Shown here in pieces: positions 20,430 through 28,863 of a stretch of 64,000 bases of DNA. How positions within the stretch are numbered: the first letter of the stretch is position 1; each line of letters starts with the position of its first letter. The position numbers and the translations under genes are program-made. Under the pieces are notes generated by a model that worked only from the letters and a program-made list of their open reading frames with translations, was not told the DNA's origin and did no database searches. Source of the DNA: Paramicrobacterium humi. Its GTDB lineage: Bacteria > Actinomycetota > Actinomycetes > Actinomycetales > Microbacteriaceae. The stretch lies in contig NZ_FNRY01000001.1 in assembly GCF_900105715.1 (NCBI RefSeq), positions 62,001 to 126,000 of the forward strand, given 5' to 3'.

Positions 20430-20559
20430 CGCGCAAGTGCCTTTCTCTGTTCTTCGGTCTTGTTCCCCTTCGCGGTGCTCGGCAAACCCTTAGCCGCGCC
20501 AGGTGTAGAAGCGGCGCCCGGTGGGTAGTTCCTAGTCACGACTTCGAGAGGGAGGCTCC

Positions 20560-21957
20560 ATGACCGTGACCGACGCCCGCACCGGGCTCGACGACGAACT
20601 CATCACGATCAGCGACCCGCGCACGGGCGAGCCCGTCGGCTCGCTCCCGGCGGCGAGCGCGACAGCCGTCGCCGACGCGTGCCGCCGCTCCGAAGCGGCG
20701 TTCCCCGGGTGGGCGCGCGTGGCTCCCTCGGAGCGCGGAGCGGCCCTCGCCGAGGCGGCGACGGTTCTCGAGAAGCACGCGGACGAGCTCGCCGCCCTCA
20801 CGCAGCGCGAGACGGGGAAGCCCTACGATGACGCGCGCGGCGGCGTGCTCGCCGGCGTCGGCACGCTGCGGCAGTACGCCGAGCTGGGGCCTCTGCATCA
20901 GGGCGAGCGCCTCGCCGGCGCCGTGGGAGCGGTCGACTACTCCGTTCCGGAGCCGCGCGGCGTCGTCGCCGTCATCACGCCGTGGAACGACCCCGTCGCG
21001 ATCGCGTGCGGACTCGTCGGCGCGGCGCTCGTGACGGGCAACACCGTGCTGCACAAGCCGAGCGAGCGCTGCCCGCACGTGGGCGAGCGGCTCGGCGAGC
21101 TGCTCGAGCCGGTCTTCCCGGCCGACGTGCTCCGCACGCTCACGGGAGGCGGCGAGACCGGCGCCGCGCTCGTCTCGCAGCCGCACGTCGCGATGATCGC
21201 GCACGTGGGGTCCACGGCGACGGGCGAGCGCATCTCCCGCGCCGCCGCGCTCACCGGCGCCCACGTGATCCGGGAGAACGGCGGGAACGACGCGCTCATC
21301 GTCGACGCGGGAGTGGATGCCGCGTGGGCGGCGTCGCAAGCGGCGCTCGGCAGCTTCGCGAACAGCGGGCAGATCTGCACATCGGTCGAGCGGATCTTCG
21401 TGCACGACGACATCGCGGACGCCTTCATCGCGGCGCTCTGCGCCGAAGCCCGCGAACGCAACGACGGCGGCGAGCTCGGCCCGCTCGTCGACGAGCGCAT
21501 GCGCCGCGAGGTGCACGAGCAGCTGACCGCCTCAGTCGCAGAGGGAGCGCGCGTGCTCGTGGGCGGCGAGATCCCGAGCGGGCCGGGGTCCGCCTACCCC
21601 GCGACTGTCGTCGTGGACTGCGCGGCCGACTTGCCGCTGTTCGGCGAGGAGACCTTCGGGCCGATCGCGGCGGTGCAGCGCGTCGCCTCCTTCGAGGACG
21701 CGCTCGCAGCGGCATCCGCCGATCGCTATGGCCTCGCTGCGACGGTGCTGACCGATTCGCTCGCGCATGCCGAGCGGGCGGCGGCGGAGCTGCCGGTCGG
21801 CACGGTGAAGGTCAACGCGGTATTCGGCGGCGCACCCGGCGGCTCCGCCGAGCCGCGCGGAGCGAGCGGGACCGGCTTCGGCTACGGCCCGAGGCTGCTC
21901 GACGAGATGACACGGCTCAAAGTCGTGCACATGGGGCGCGCGGAGGTGGCGTCATGA
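20560..21957 (+). CDS. Aldehyde dehydrogenase family protein
   Basis: NAD(P)-dependent aldehyde dehydrogenase of 465 residues. The catalytic Cys is in FANSGQICTSVER, ITPWNDPVAIACG is the cofactor region, RENGGNDALIVD holds the Glu position and GEETFGPIAAV is conserved. In the ELGGxxP-type motif the block reads RENGG, a variation from typical ELGG. It heads an operon with the second hldE-like gene (ATGA overlap) and a GT2, so an aldehyde-bearing sugar precursor is a plausible but unproven substrate. GGGAGG precedes the ATG. Confidence 0.86.
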   Translation: MTVTDARTGLDDELITISDPRTGEPVGSLPAASATAVADACRRSEAAFPGWARVAPSERGAALAEAATVLEKHADELAALTQRETGKPYDDARGGVLAGVGTLRQYAELGPLHQGERLAGAVGAVDYSVPEPRGVVAVITPWNDPVAIACGLVGAALVTGNTVLHKPSERCPHVGERLGELLEPVFPADVLRTLTGGGETGAALVSQPHVAMIAHVGSTATGERISRAAALTGAHVIRENGGNDALIVDAGVDAAWAASQAALGSFANSGQICTSVERIFVHDDIADAFIAALCAEARERNDGGELGPLVDERMRREVHEQLTASVAEGARVLVGGEIPSGPGSAYPATVVVDCAADLPLFGEETFGPIAAVQRVASFEDALAAASADRYGLAATVLTDSLAHAERAAAELPVGTVKVNAVFGGAPGGSAEPRGASGTGFGYGPRLLDEMTRLKVVHMGRAEVAS

Positions 21958-23438
21958 CGGCGACGCTCACGGCGGGTCTTGTCACCGAGCTCGCGGCGGC
22001 CGCTCCCAAGATCCTCGTGATCGGCGATCTCGTTCTCGACGGCTGGTGGGACGGCCAGGCCGAGCGCATGAGCCGCGAGGCGCCCGCGCCCGTCGTCGAG
22101 ATCGCGGAGCGCCGGTTCGCGGCCGGCGGTGCCGCGAACACGGCCGTCAACCTCGCGGCGATGGGTGCCGACGTGTGCGTGATCGGCGTCATCGGCGACG
22201 ACGAGGCCGGCCGTCGCTTGCGCGGCATTCTCGACGACGCGGGCGTGGATACGCGCGCGATCGTGGAGACGGATGCGGCGCACACGATCGCAAAGAACCG
22301 CATCGTGAGCGAGGACCAGGTGCTCGTGCGACTCGACGACGTCAACGACTCCGACTATCCGGCGCCGGTCGTCTCGGCCGTGACGGATGCCGCTACCCGG
22401 CTCGCCGCCTGGGCCGACGCGGAAGTGGTCTGCGACTACGGCTGCGGACTGCTCAGCGCCGACGTGCTCGATCATCTTGCCGCGCGCGAGCGCCGGCCGC
22501 GGCCGTGCATCGTCGACGCGCACGACCTTGACCGCACGGCGGTGCTGCGACCGGACGTCGTCACCCCCAACGCCGCGGAGTTCGCCCGACTCTGCGGGGA
22601 GTTCGGGCGCACCGATCGCGCGTCCGCGGCGCTGCGCTGCCGTGATGCGCTGCTTTCCGCGAGCGGCGCGCGATCGGCGGTCGTCACGCTCGATCGCGAG
22701 GGCAGCATCGCGCTCGGCGAGGACGGGAGCAGCCACCGCACGTTCGCGCACCCCTCGCACGAACGCCAGGCGTCGGGAGCGGGCGACACGTTCACGGCGG
22801 CCCTCGCGCTCGCGCTCGCGTGCGGGCTCGAGCTGCCCGTCGCCGCGGATCTCGCGCAGCTCGCCGCCGACATCGTGGTGCGCCGCGACGGCACGTCGGT
22901 GTGCTCGAGCAGGGACCTGCGGGCCGAGCTCTCGCCCTCGGACGACGTGGCGATCGACGCGGAGGCGCTGGCGGACGCGATTGGGAGGCACCGTGCCGAG
23001 GGCCGCCGCGTGGTGTTCACGAACGGCTGCTTCGACGTCGTGCACCGCGGCCATACGACGTCGCTGCGGCAAGCGCGCCGGCTCGGGGATGTGCTCGTCG
23101 TCGCGATCAACGACGACGCTTCGGTTCGACGTCTCAAGGGGCCTGATCGTCCCGTCAACACGGCCGCGGACCGGGCCGCCGTTCTGGCAGCGCTCGAGTG
23201 CGTCGACTACGTGACCGTGTTCTCGACCGACACGCCGATTCCGCTGCTCGAGCTCATCAAACCCGACGTCTACGCGAAGGGCGGCGACTACACCCCGGAG
23301 ATGCTGGCCGAGACGAGCGTCGTGCAGGGCTATGGCGGGATCGTGCACATGCTCGACTACGTTGAGTCGCACTCGACGAGCGGGATCGTCGAGCAGATCA
23401 GGGAGCGGCGCGCCAGCCCGGTGTCGGGAGGCGAGTGA
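21954..23438 (+). CDS. hldE: HldE-like bifunctional heptose kinase / nucleotidyltransferase (copy 2)
   Basis: Fused kinase and nucleotidyltransferase of 494 residues, closer to canonical HldE than copy 1. The kinase keeps AGGAANTAVNLAAMGA, AKNRIVSEDQVLVRLDD, the GAGDTF catalytic loop near residue 275 and VVTPNAAEF. The transferase domain has NGCFDVVHRGH near 357, RRLKGPDRPVN and YAKGGDYTPE. Predicted to phosphorylate D-glycero-D-manno-heptose 7-phosphate at C1 and, after GmhB, form ADP-heptose. Nucleotide choice (ADP versus GDP/CDP) is not readable. Coupled to the ALDH gene by ATGA. Confidence 0.9.
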   Translation: MTATLTAGLVTELAAAAPKILVIGDLVLDGWWDGQAERMSREAPAPVVEIAERRFAAGGAANTAVNLAAMGADVCVIGVIGDDEAGRRLRGILDDAGVDTRAIVETDAAHTIAKNRIVSEDQVLVRLDDVNDSDYPAPVVSAVTDAATRLAAWADAEVVCDYGCGLLSADVLDHLAARERRPRPCIVDAHDLDRTAVLRPDVVTPNAAEFARLCGEFGRTDRASAALRCRDALLSASGARSAVVTLDREGSIALGEDGSSHRTFAHPSHERQASGAGDTFTAALALALACGLELPVAADLAQLAADIVVRRDGTSVCSSRDLRAELSPSDDVAIDAEALADAIGRHRAEGRRVVFTNGCFDVVHRGHTTSLRQARRLGDVLVVAINDDASVRRLKGPDRPVNTAADRAAVLAALECVDYVTVFSTDTPIPLLELIKPDVYAKGGDYTPEMLAETSVVQGYGGIVHMLDYVESHSTSGIVEQIRERRASPVSGGE

Positions 23439-23439
23439 C

Positions 23440-24333
23440 GTGCAGAGCCGCCGGTGGTCGGGGGCATGGGCGCGAGAGCACGCTCACGGCCCAGATCCTC
23501 TCGTCGACGTCCTCATCCCCACGGTGGGCCGGCGGGCCGAGCTCGCCGTGACGCTCGCGGGACTCGCGGCGCAGGATGATCCGCCGTTCGGCGTCGTCGT
23601 GAGCGACCAGTCGGACGATGGCGTCGAGAGCGCTGCGGCGGTCGCTGCGATGCTTCGGATCCTCGAGGCGCAGGGACGCCCGGTCTCGGTGAAGCGTCAT
23701 CTGCCGAGGCGCGGTCTCGCGGAGCAGCGGCAGTTTCTCCTCGACCAGTCGTCGGCGGAGTACGTCTTGTTCCTCGACGACGACATCTGGCTTGAGCCCG
23801 GAACGCTCTCCCGTCTCGTCGACGCGATCAGCTCGCTCGGCTGCGGCCTCGTCGGCTCTGCCGTGCAAGGACTGTCCTTCCTCGACGACGTGCGCCCGCG
23901 TGAGCAGCATCCGCTCGAGTGGTGGGACGGCGACGTCGTGCCGGAGAGGATCACGCGCCACTCCCCCGAGTTCGAGCGCTGGACGCTGCACAACGCGGCG
24001 AACCTCGCTCACGCCGCCGCGCACGCCGACATCGCGGAGGGCGGCTGGCGCGCGTACAAGATCGCGTGGGTCGGCGGATGCTGCCTGTTCCGCCGCAGCG
24101 CCCTCATCGAGTGCGGCGGCTTCCGCTTCTGGCGCGAGTTGCCCGTCCAGCACGTGGGCGAGGACGTCGTCGCCCAGTGGCGCGTGATGGAGAGATTCGG
24201 GGGTGCGGGCCTGCTGCCGAGCGGCGCCGTGCACCTCGAGGCCCCCACGACGATCACCGATCGCGACGTGGAGGCGGCGGAGGCCGTCGGCACCGACGGC
24301 CCCGAAGGAAAAAGAGAAGGAAGGATGAGCTGA
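23440..24333 (+). CDS. Glycosyltransferase family 2
   Basis: GT-A glycosyltransferase of 297 residues. VDVLIPTVGRRAELAVTL is the N-terminal nucleotide-binding strand, and YVLFLDDDIWLEPGTL holds the metal-binding DxD. Farther on, WVGGCCLFRRSALIECGGF and VGEDVVAQWRV give the acceptor-side ED motif. The GTG at 23440 follows GGGAGG and starts just before the first conserved strand; the frame continues upstream inside hldE, where it is not credible. Membrane segments are absent. It is in one transcript with hldE copy 2 and the DUF2795 gene. Confidence 0.83.
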   Translation: MQSRRWSGAWAREHAHGPDPLVDVLIPTVGRRAELAVTLAGLAAQDDPPFGVVVSDQSDDGVESAAAVAAMLRILEAQGRPVSVKRHLPRRGLAEQRQFLLDQSSAEYVLFLDDDIWLEPGTLSRLVDAISSLGCGLVGSAVQGLSFLDDVRPREQHPLEWWDGDVVPERITRHSPEFERWTLHNAANLAHAAAHADIAEGGWRAYKIAWVGGCCLFRRSALIECGGFRFWRELPVQHVGEDVVAQWRVMERFGGAGLLPSGAVHLEAPTTITDRDVEAAEAVGTDGPEGKREGRMS

Positions 24334-24521
24334 TGGTTGACACGCCAAGCCCCATCGACGTGCAGAAGTACCTGGGAGGAATCGACTACCCGGCGTCGAA
24401 GGACGAGATCCTCGATCGTGCCAAGGAGTCGGGCGCCGGCGAGGACATCCTGCACGCGCTGCAGAACATTCCCGCCAAGGACTACGCGAAGCCGACGGAC
24501 GTCAGCGCGGAACTCGGTTGA
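24333..24521 (+). CDS. DUF2795 small protein
   Basis: Sixty-two residues, matching the DUF2795 layout: VQKYLGGIDYPASKDEILDRA, a central Gly-rich turn, then LHALQNIPAKDYAKPTDVSAEL. Such proteins are common small cytoplasmic proteins of actinobacteria with no assigned function. The start overlaps the GT2 stop (TGATG) and GAAGGAAGGA lies upstream. Confidence 0.8.
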   Translation: MVDTPSPIDVQKYLGGIDYPASKDEILDRAKESGAGEDILHALQNIPAKDYAKPTDVSAELG

Positions 24522-24524
24522 GCG

Positions 24525-24552
24525 GTGGGGGCTCCGGAATCGGGGCCCTCAC
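24525..24552. terminator. Hairpin between DUF2795 and pth genes
   Basis: A 12-bp stem, 24525-24536 with 24541-24552, contains two G-U pairs and a GAAT loop. It lies between convergent genes and covers the last bases of pth, so it can terminate either direction. There is no strong T-tract. Confidence 0.55.
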
Positions 24553-25133
24553 TCCTTCGGCGCGTGAAACTTCTGCTGCGCCGCGAGCAGCCCCTCCTCG
24601 GCCACGCATTCGACAGCGTCGGCGGCATCGGCGAGGAGCGAGGGAAGAAGCTCGCGTTCGCCTCCCGTGAACGGCTTGAGAACGAAGTCGGCGGCATCCT
24701 GACGACCGGGGGGCCGGCCGATACCCACGCGCACTCGCACGAAATCGGGCGACACGGCCTTCGAGATGTCGCGGAGGCCGTTGTGACCGCCGTGCCCGCC
24801 GCCGATCTTGAGCTTGAGGGTGTCGAAGGGGATGTCCAGTTCGTCGTGCACCACGATGAGCTGGGCGGCGTCGAGCGAGTAGTAGTCGAGCAGGGCGGCG
24901 ACGGGACCGCCGGACGTGTTCATGTATGACAGGCTCTTCGCGATGATGAGCTTCGCTGCCCCGGGGCGCACGCGCCCTTCGGCGACGACCGCGTGCGCGC
25001 GATGCCGCGCGAAACTCGCGCCGATGCGGCGAGCGAGCTCGTCGACGACCATCTGCCCCACGTTGTGCCGCGTCTTGGCGTAGCCCGGCCCCGGGTTGCC
25101 GAGGCCGACCACGAGCCACGTGTCCTGCGTCAC
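24549..25133 (-). CDS. pth: Peptidyl-tRNA hydrolase
   Basis: Pth recycles peptidyl-tRNA dropped from ribosomes. The 194 residues contain [23 protein letters not shown] with the catalytic His, the [10 protein letters not shown] loop with the Asn/Met contacts, [10 protein letters not shown] with the catalytic Asp, and [13 protein letters not shown]. The GTG start at 25133 is preceded by GGGAGG. It follows rplY, an arrangement common in actinobacteria and other bacteria. Confidence 0.96.
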   Translation of the reverse strand: MTQDTWLVVGLGNPGPGYAKTRHNVGQMVVDELARRIGASFARHRAHAVVAEGRVRPGAAKLIIAKSLSYMNTSGGPVAALLDYYSLDAAQLIVVHDELDIPFDTLKLKIGGGHGGHNGLRDISKAVSPDFVRVRVGIGRPPGRQDAADFVLKPFTGGERELLPSLLADAADAVECVAEEGLLAAQQKFHAPKE

Positions 25134-25155
25134 GCGTTCCTCCCGTCATGCAGAA

Positions 25156-25196
25156 CGGGCCTGCCGCGCGCTTCGCAGAAGCGGCTGGCAGGCCCG
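25156..25196. terminator. Hairpin between rplY and pth
   Basis: An outer 10-bp stem (25156-25165 with 25187-25196) encloses an inner CGCTTC/GAAGCG stem at 25169-25183. On the minus strand it lies between the rplY stop and the pth ribosome binding site and can act as a terminator or attenuator, lowering pth relative to rplY. Confidence 0.55.
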
Positions 25197-25208
25197 ATCC
25201 GGTGAGCT

Positions 25209-25814
25209 CTACTCCGCGGCTTCGGCCTCGGTTGCAGCCTCCGCCTCAGCGGCCGCGGTCTCCGGCTCCTCGGGAGCGGCGGGAACCGTGATGTGCGCGA
25301 GCAGCAGGTCCTCGTCCTCGGCGAGGGTCGCACCCGCGGGAAGCGGAACGCTCTTCGCGAGGATCTGCGTGCCCTCTTCGGCGCCCTCAATGCTCACGAC
25401 GACGTTCTGCGGAATGTTCGTGGCCTCGACCGACAGACGGATCGTGTTGATCTCGACGACGACGATCGTGCCGCTGAAGGACTCGCCCTCGAGGTGAACC
25501 GGCACCTCGACCTCGACCTTCTCGCCCTTGCGGACGACGATGAGGTCGACGTGCTCGATGATCTGCGTCACCGGGTCACGCTGCACGTCCTTGACGAGGG
25601 TGAGCTGCTTCTTGCCCTCGACGTCGAGCTCGACGACCGCGTTGGCGCGGCGCAGGAGCAGCATCGTCTCGTGTCCGGGAAGCGTCACGTGCTGCGGCTC
25701 GCCGCCGTGCCCGTAGACGACAGCAGGAATCTTGCCTGCGGCGCGGAGCTTGCGCGCCGCACCCTTTCCGAACGATTCGCGCGTCTCAGCGCTCAGCTTC
25801 TGCTCATCAGCCAT
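25209..25814 (-). CDS. rplY: 50S ribosomal protein L25 / general stress protein Ctc
   Basis: Long (Ctc/TL5-type) L25 of 201 residues binding 5S rRNA. The N-terminal RESFGKGAARKLRAAGKIPAVVYG is the L25 RNA-binding domain. A second beta domain follows (HLEGESFSGTIV, SIEGAEEGTQI), and the C-terminus is a low-complexity Ala/Glu tail of about 25 residues. The ATG at 25814 is clear. The 183-nt gap upstream presumably carries its promoter; I see no convincing box. Confidence 0.95.
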   Translation of the reverse strand: MADEQKLSAETRESFGKGAARKLRAAGKIPAVVYGHGGEPQHVTLPGHETMLLLRRANAVVELDVEGKKQLTLVKDVQRDPVTQIIEHVDLIVVRKGEKVEVEVPVHLEGESFSGTIVVVEINTIRLSVEATNIPQNVVVSIEGAEEGTQILAKSVPLPAGATLAEDEDLLLAHITVPAAPEEPETAAAEAEAATEAEAAE

Positions 25815-25997
25815 GGTGTCTCCTCGCCGGTCCTACCGGCAGCTTGGGTGGGCACGCGGCCCAGTGTGGTTCTGTGTGTCGACTCGAACGCATGTCAGCG
25901 TGAGGAAAAGCCTGTGCCCATCCACCGCGTCGATTACGGACGCCGCAACGTCCCTCGCCGAAGTTCAATCCGCAAGTCTACCGCATGCGGTGCGGCG

Positions 25998-26954
25998 TCA
26001 CCGTCCGCCGTCGAGGACGATGGTCGGGCTGCGCCGGGCGCCAAGCGTGAGGATGCGACCGCACGCCCCGGCCACGAGCAGCGTCACGGCGATCGCGGCG
26101 CTGAACCCGCACAGCGCCCAGGCGACGCCGACGCGTGTGAGCCATTGCGGCAGCAGCGAGTCGGTGCTCGGCGGCGCGGAGGAGAGGAACGCCCCGAGTG
26201 CGATCCACAGCGTCACCCAGAAGAGCGCGAACGCGTAGCTCCCGGCGCTCGAGTAGCGGCACGTCGCCGCGACGGTCCCGCACAGCAGCACGCCGGCGAG
26301 CAGGATCGCGAAGGGTCCGACGTCGAAAGTGCTCGGAACGAACGCCCGATAGGCGGCAAGCAGGTAGTTTCCGCCGATCCAGAGAAGGACGACGGCGGGG
26401 ATGCTGAGCACGACGGCGCTCGCCATCGCGATGACGCGCCAGAGCGGTATGACCCCGCCCTGGGCGCGGCGCCGGCCTCCGATCCCGAACGCGGTGGCGA
26501 GGGAGACGGCACCGAACACGAGGAGGAAGCCCGACGCGATCGAGTATGCCGCCTGATCGCCGGATCCGGGGAGAACGAAGCCGTAGGCCCGGTTGAGCCA
26601 GTTCGCGGGGTGCAGATCCCACATGCTCGCGCTGAACGGGACGAGCAGTCCGACGAAGCCGAGGAGAATCTCGACGGTCGAGACGATCAGCAGGCCGAGG
26701 GTGGAGAGCAGGAGCGTCGATGCGGCGACGGCGAGGAGAACGAGGCCGCCCGCGATGAGCAGCCAGTTGGGGTGCCCGGCGAGCCCGTTTGTCGCGATGC
26801 CGGAGGCGACGTTCGCGCCGCCGGCGAACACGAGCCCGAGACCGGCGAACCGTGCGAGGATCGCGATGCCGGCGCTCAGCCAGCGGCGGGCCGTCGTGGG
26901 CTCGGCGAACGTCGGGCGCACAGGGCGCACGGCGGCATCCGGCATCTCGCTCAC
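25998..26954 (-). CDS. Polytopic membrane protein of unknown function
   Basis: I do not recognise this 318-residue protein. It has about eight hydrophobic segments, for example at residues 24-50, 62-82, 88-108, 135-160, 172-195 and 215-305, separated by short Arg-rich loops. No catalytic motif or known domain is visible. The start is either GTG 26954 or ATG 26945. It is transcribed in the same direction as gluconokinase upstream and rplY downstream, with gaps that suggest independent expression. Confidence 0.7.
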   Translation of the reverse strand: MSEMPDAAVRPVRPTFAEPTTARRWLSAGIAILARFAGLGLVFAGGANVASGIATNGLAGHPNWLLIAGGLVLLAVAASTLLLSTLGLLIVSTVEILLGFVGLLVPFSASMWDLHPANWLNRAYGFVLPGSGDQAAYSIASGFLLVFGAVSLATAFGIGGRRRAQGGVIPLWRVIAMASAVVLSIPAVVLLWIGGNYLLAAYRAFVPSTFDVGPFAILLAGVLLCGTVAATCRYSSAGSYAFALFWVTLWIALGAFLSSAPPSTDSLLPQWLTRVGVAWALCGFSAAIAVTLLVAGACGRILTLGARRSPTIVLDGGR

Positions 26955-27021
26955 ACCCTGAGTTTAGGGGCCTGACCGGGATCGGAGGGAGCGGACCGCG
27001 CGGCGCGGCCGGCGCGTCGCG

Positions 27022-27555
27022 TCAGGACGAGGCGCGCTCCCGCAGGTCGGGAAGCACGCTGCGGGCCTCCGCGATCACGTCGGGCACGGGCTGGTCGACG
27101 TCGACGACGGCTCCCGGCTCGTCGGATTCGAGAGGCTCAAGCGTCGCGAGCTGCGAGTCGAGCAGCGTCGCGGGCATGAAGTGGTCGCTGCGTCCCATCA
27201 TGCGGCTCGCGAGGACTTCGCGAGTGCCGTTGAGATGGACGAACACAGCGTGCGGCGCGGACTCGAGAATGGCGTCGCGGTAGGAGCGGCGCAGCGCGGA
27301 GCAGGCGACGACGAGGCCGGTGCCGTTCTCGCCGGCCGCGTGCAGAACGCGGCCGACCTCCGCGAGCCATGGCCACCGGTCGTCGTCGGTGAGCGGCGTT
27401 CCCGCCGCCATCTTCGCTACGTTCTCGGCGGAGTGCAGGGAGTCGCCGTCGATGAACGGAACGCCGAAATCGCGCGCGATGAGCGCTCCGATTGTGCTCT
27501 TTCCGGATCCGGAGACCCCCATGATCACAACCTGCGGTGCGGCGTTCCCGTCCAT
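27022..27555 (-). CDS. gntK: Gluconokinase
   Basis: P-loop carbohydrate kinase of 177 residues phosphorylating gluconate to 6-phosphogluconate. Walker A GVSGSGKST near residue 13, DGDSLHSAENVAKMAAGTPLTDDDRWPWL and VVACSALRRSYRD are GntK hallmarks. AGRMMGRSDHFMP-type C-terminal motif reads SRMMGRSDHFMPATLLDSQL. The last gene of the transporter-manD-gntK operon, 23 nt after manD. Its product feeds the 6-phosphogluconate dehydrogenase encoded at 43314. Confidence 0.93.
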   Translation of the reverse strand: MDGNAAPQVVIMGVSGSGKSTIGALIARDFGVPFIDGDSLHSAENVAKMAAGTPLTDDDRWPWLAEVGRVLHAAGENGTGLVVACSALRRSYRDAILESAPHAVFVHLNGTREVLASRMMGRSDHFMPATLLDSQLATLEPLESDEPGAVVDVDQPVPDVIAEARSVLPDLRERASS

Positions 27556-27578
27556 CGTCGTCTTGTCCTTCTCTCGGC

Positions 27579-28817
27579 TTACCAGTCGTGAACCGTGCCG
27601 TCGGCGAGACGGTTGTACGGCAGGTAGGCGGTCTCATACGGGTACTTGCCGGCCTCGTCGGCGTCGAGCTCGACGCCCAGACCCGGCTTGTCGCCCGGGT
27701 GCAGGTAGCCGTCGACGAACGTCATCGACTGGTCGAAGACGGCGTTCGTCTTGTCGCCGTGCTGCATGTACTCCTGAATACCGTAGTTGTGAATCGCGAG
27801 GCCCACGTGCAGCTGAGCGGCGAAACCGACCGGCGAAATGTCCGTCGGACCGTGGAAACCGGACTTGATCTGGTACATCGCCGCGTAGTCCATGACCTTC
27901 TTCAACGGGGTGATACCGCCGAAGTGGGTCGAGGCCGCACGCACGTAGTCGATGAGCTGCTCCTTGATGAGCCCCTGGAAGTCCCAGACCGTGTTGAACA
28001 CCTCGCCGATCGCGAGCGGCGTCGTGGTGTGCTGACGCACGAGGCGCAGCGCCTCCTGGTTCTCAGCCGGAGTGCAGTCCTCGAGCCAGAACAGGTCATA
28101 CGGCTCAAGCGACTTGCCGAGCTTCGCCGCCTGCAACGGTGTCATCCGGTGGTGGCCGTCGTGCAGCAGCGGAAGCTCGGGACCGAACTCGTTGCGCACC
28201 GCCTCGAACACCGTCGGAACGTGACGCAGGTACGAGCGTGTGTCCCAGTCCTCCTGCGACGGCAGCGCACCACGCTGCGCCGGCTCGTGGTCGTAACGCA
28301 CGCCTTCGTTGCCCGGAAGACCCTTGTTCGAGGCGATGCCGTAGATCGACTCAAGCCCCGGAACACCGGTCTGCACCCGGATCGACCGGTAGCCAAGCGA
28401 CTGGTGCTCGCGAATGGAATCGAACAGCTCCGGCAGCTCCTTGCCCGACGCGTGGCCATATGCCATGAGCCCGTTGCGGCTCGCACCGCCCAGCAGCTGA
28501 TACACCGGCATTCCTGCGGCCTTGCCCTTGATGTCCCACAGGGCCATGTCGACTGCCGCGATCGACGCCATCGTCACGGGACCGCGACGCCAGTACCCGC
28601 TGCGGTACAGGAACTGCCACGTGTCCTCGATCCGCGACGCGTCCTGCCCGAGCAGAAGCGGGATCACGTGCTCCTTGAGATACGCCGCGGCCGCGAGCTC
28701 GCGTCCGTTGAGGGTGGCGTCGCCGAGACCGGTGAGCCCGTCATCCGTCGTCAGCTTCAGCGTGACGAAGTTGCGGTCAGGGCTGGTGACGATGACCTCG
28801 GCCTTTTCGATTTTCAC
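27579..28817 (-). CDS. ManD/RspA-type sugar-acid dehydratase (enolase superfamily)
   Basis: Enolase-superfamily dehydratase, 412 residues, of the D-mannonate dehydratase (ManD/RspA) family, which forms 2-keto-3-deoxygluconate from D-mannonate and in some members weakly from D-gluconate. Seen: [19 protein letters not shown], the YGHASG segment, [31 protein letters not shown] and IGEVFN metal ligands. The GTG start at 28817 follows AAGGAG; the longer frame is unsupported. Being cotranscribed with gntK and a glycoside/hexuronide transporter favours hexonate or hexuronate catabolism. Actual substrate remains open. Confidence 0.88.
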   Translation of the reverse strand: MKIEKAEVIVTSPDRNFVTLKLTTDDGLTGLGDATLNGRELAAAAYLKEHVIPLLLGQDASRIEDTWQFLYRSGYWRRGPVTMASIAAVDMALWDIKGKAAGMPVYQLLGGASRNGLMAYGHASGKELPELFDSIREHQSLGYRSIRVQTGVPGLESIYGIASNKGLPGNEGVRYDHEPAQRGALPSQEDWDTRSYLRHVPTVFEAVRNEFGPELPLLHDGHHRMTPLQAAKLGKSLEPYDLFWLEDCTPAENQEALRLVRQHTTTPLAIGEVFNTVWDFQGLIKEQLIDYVRAASTHFGGITPLKKVMDYAAMYQIKSGFHGPTDISPVGFAAQLHVGLAIHNYGIQEYMQHGDKTNAVFDQSMTFVDGYLHPGDKPGLGVELDADEAGKYPYETAYLPYNRLADGTVHDW

Positions 28818-28863
28818 GAGAGAGTCTCCTTGGGAATCTTCGGGGATGGGGAAAGTGCGGCGG

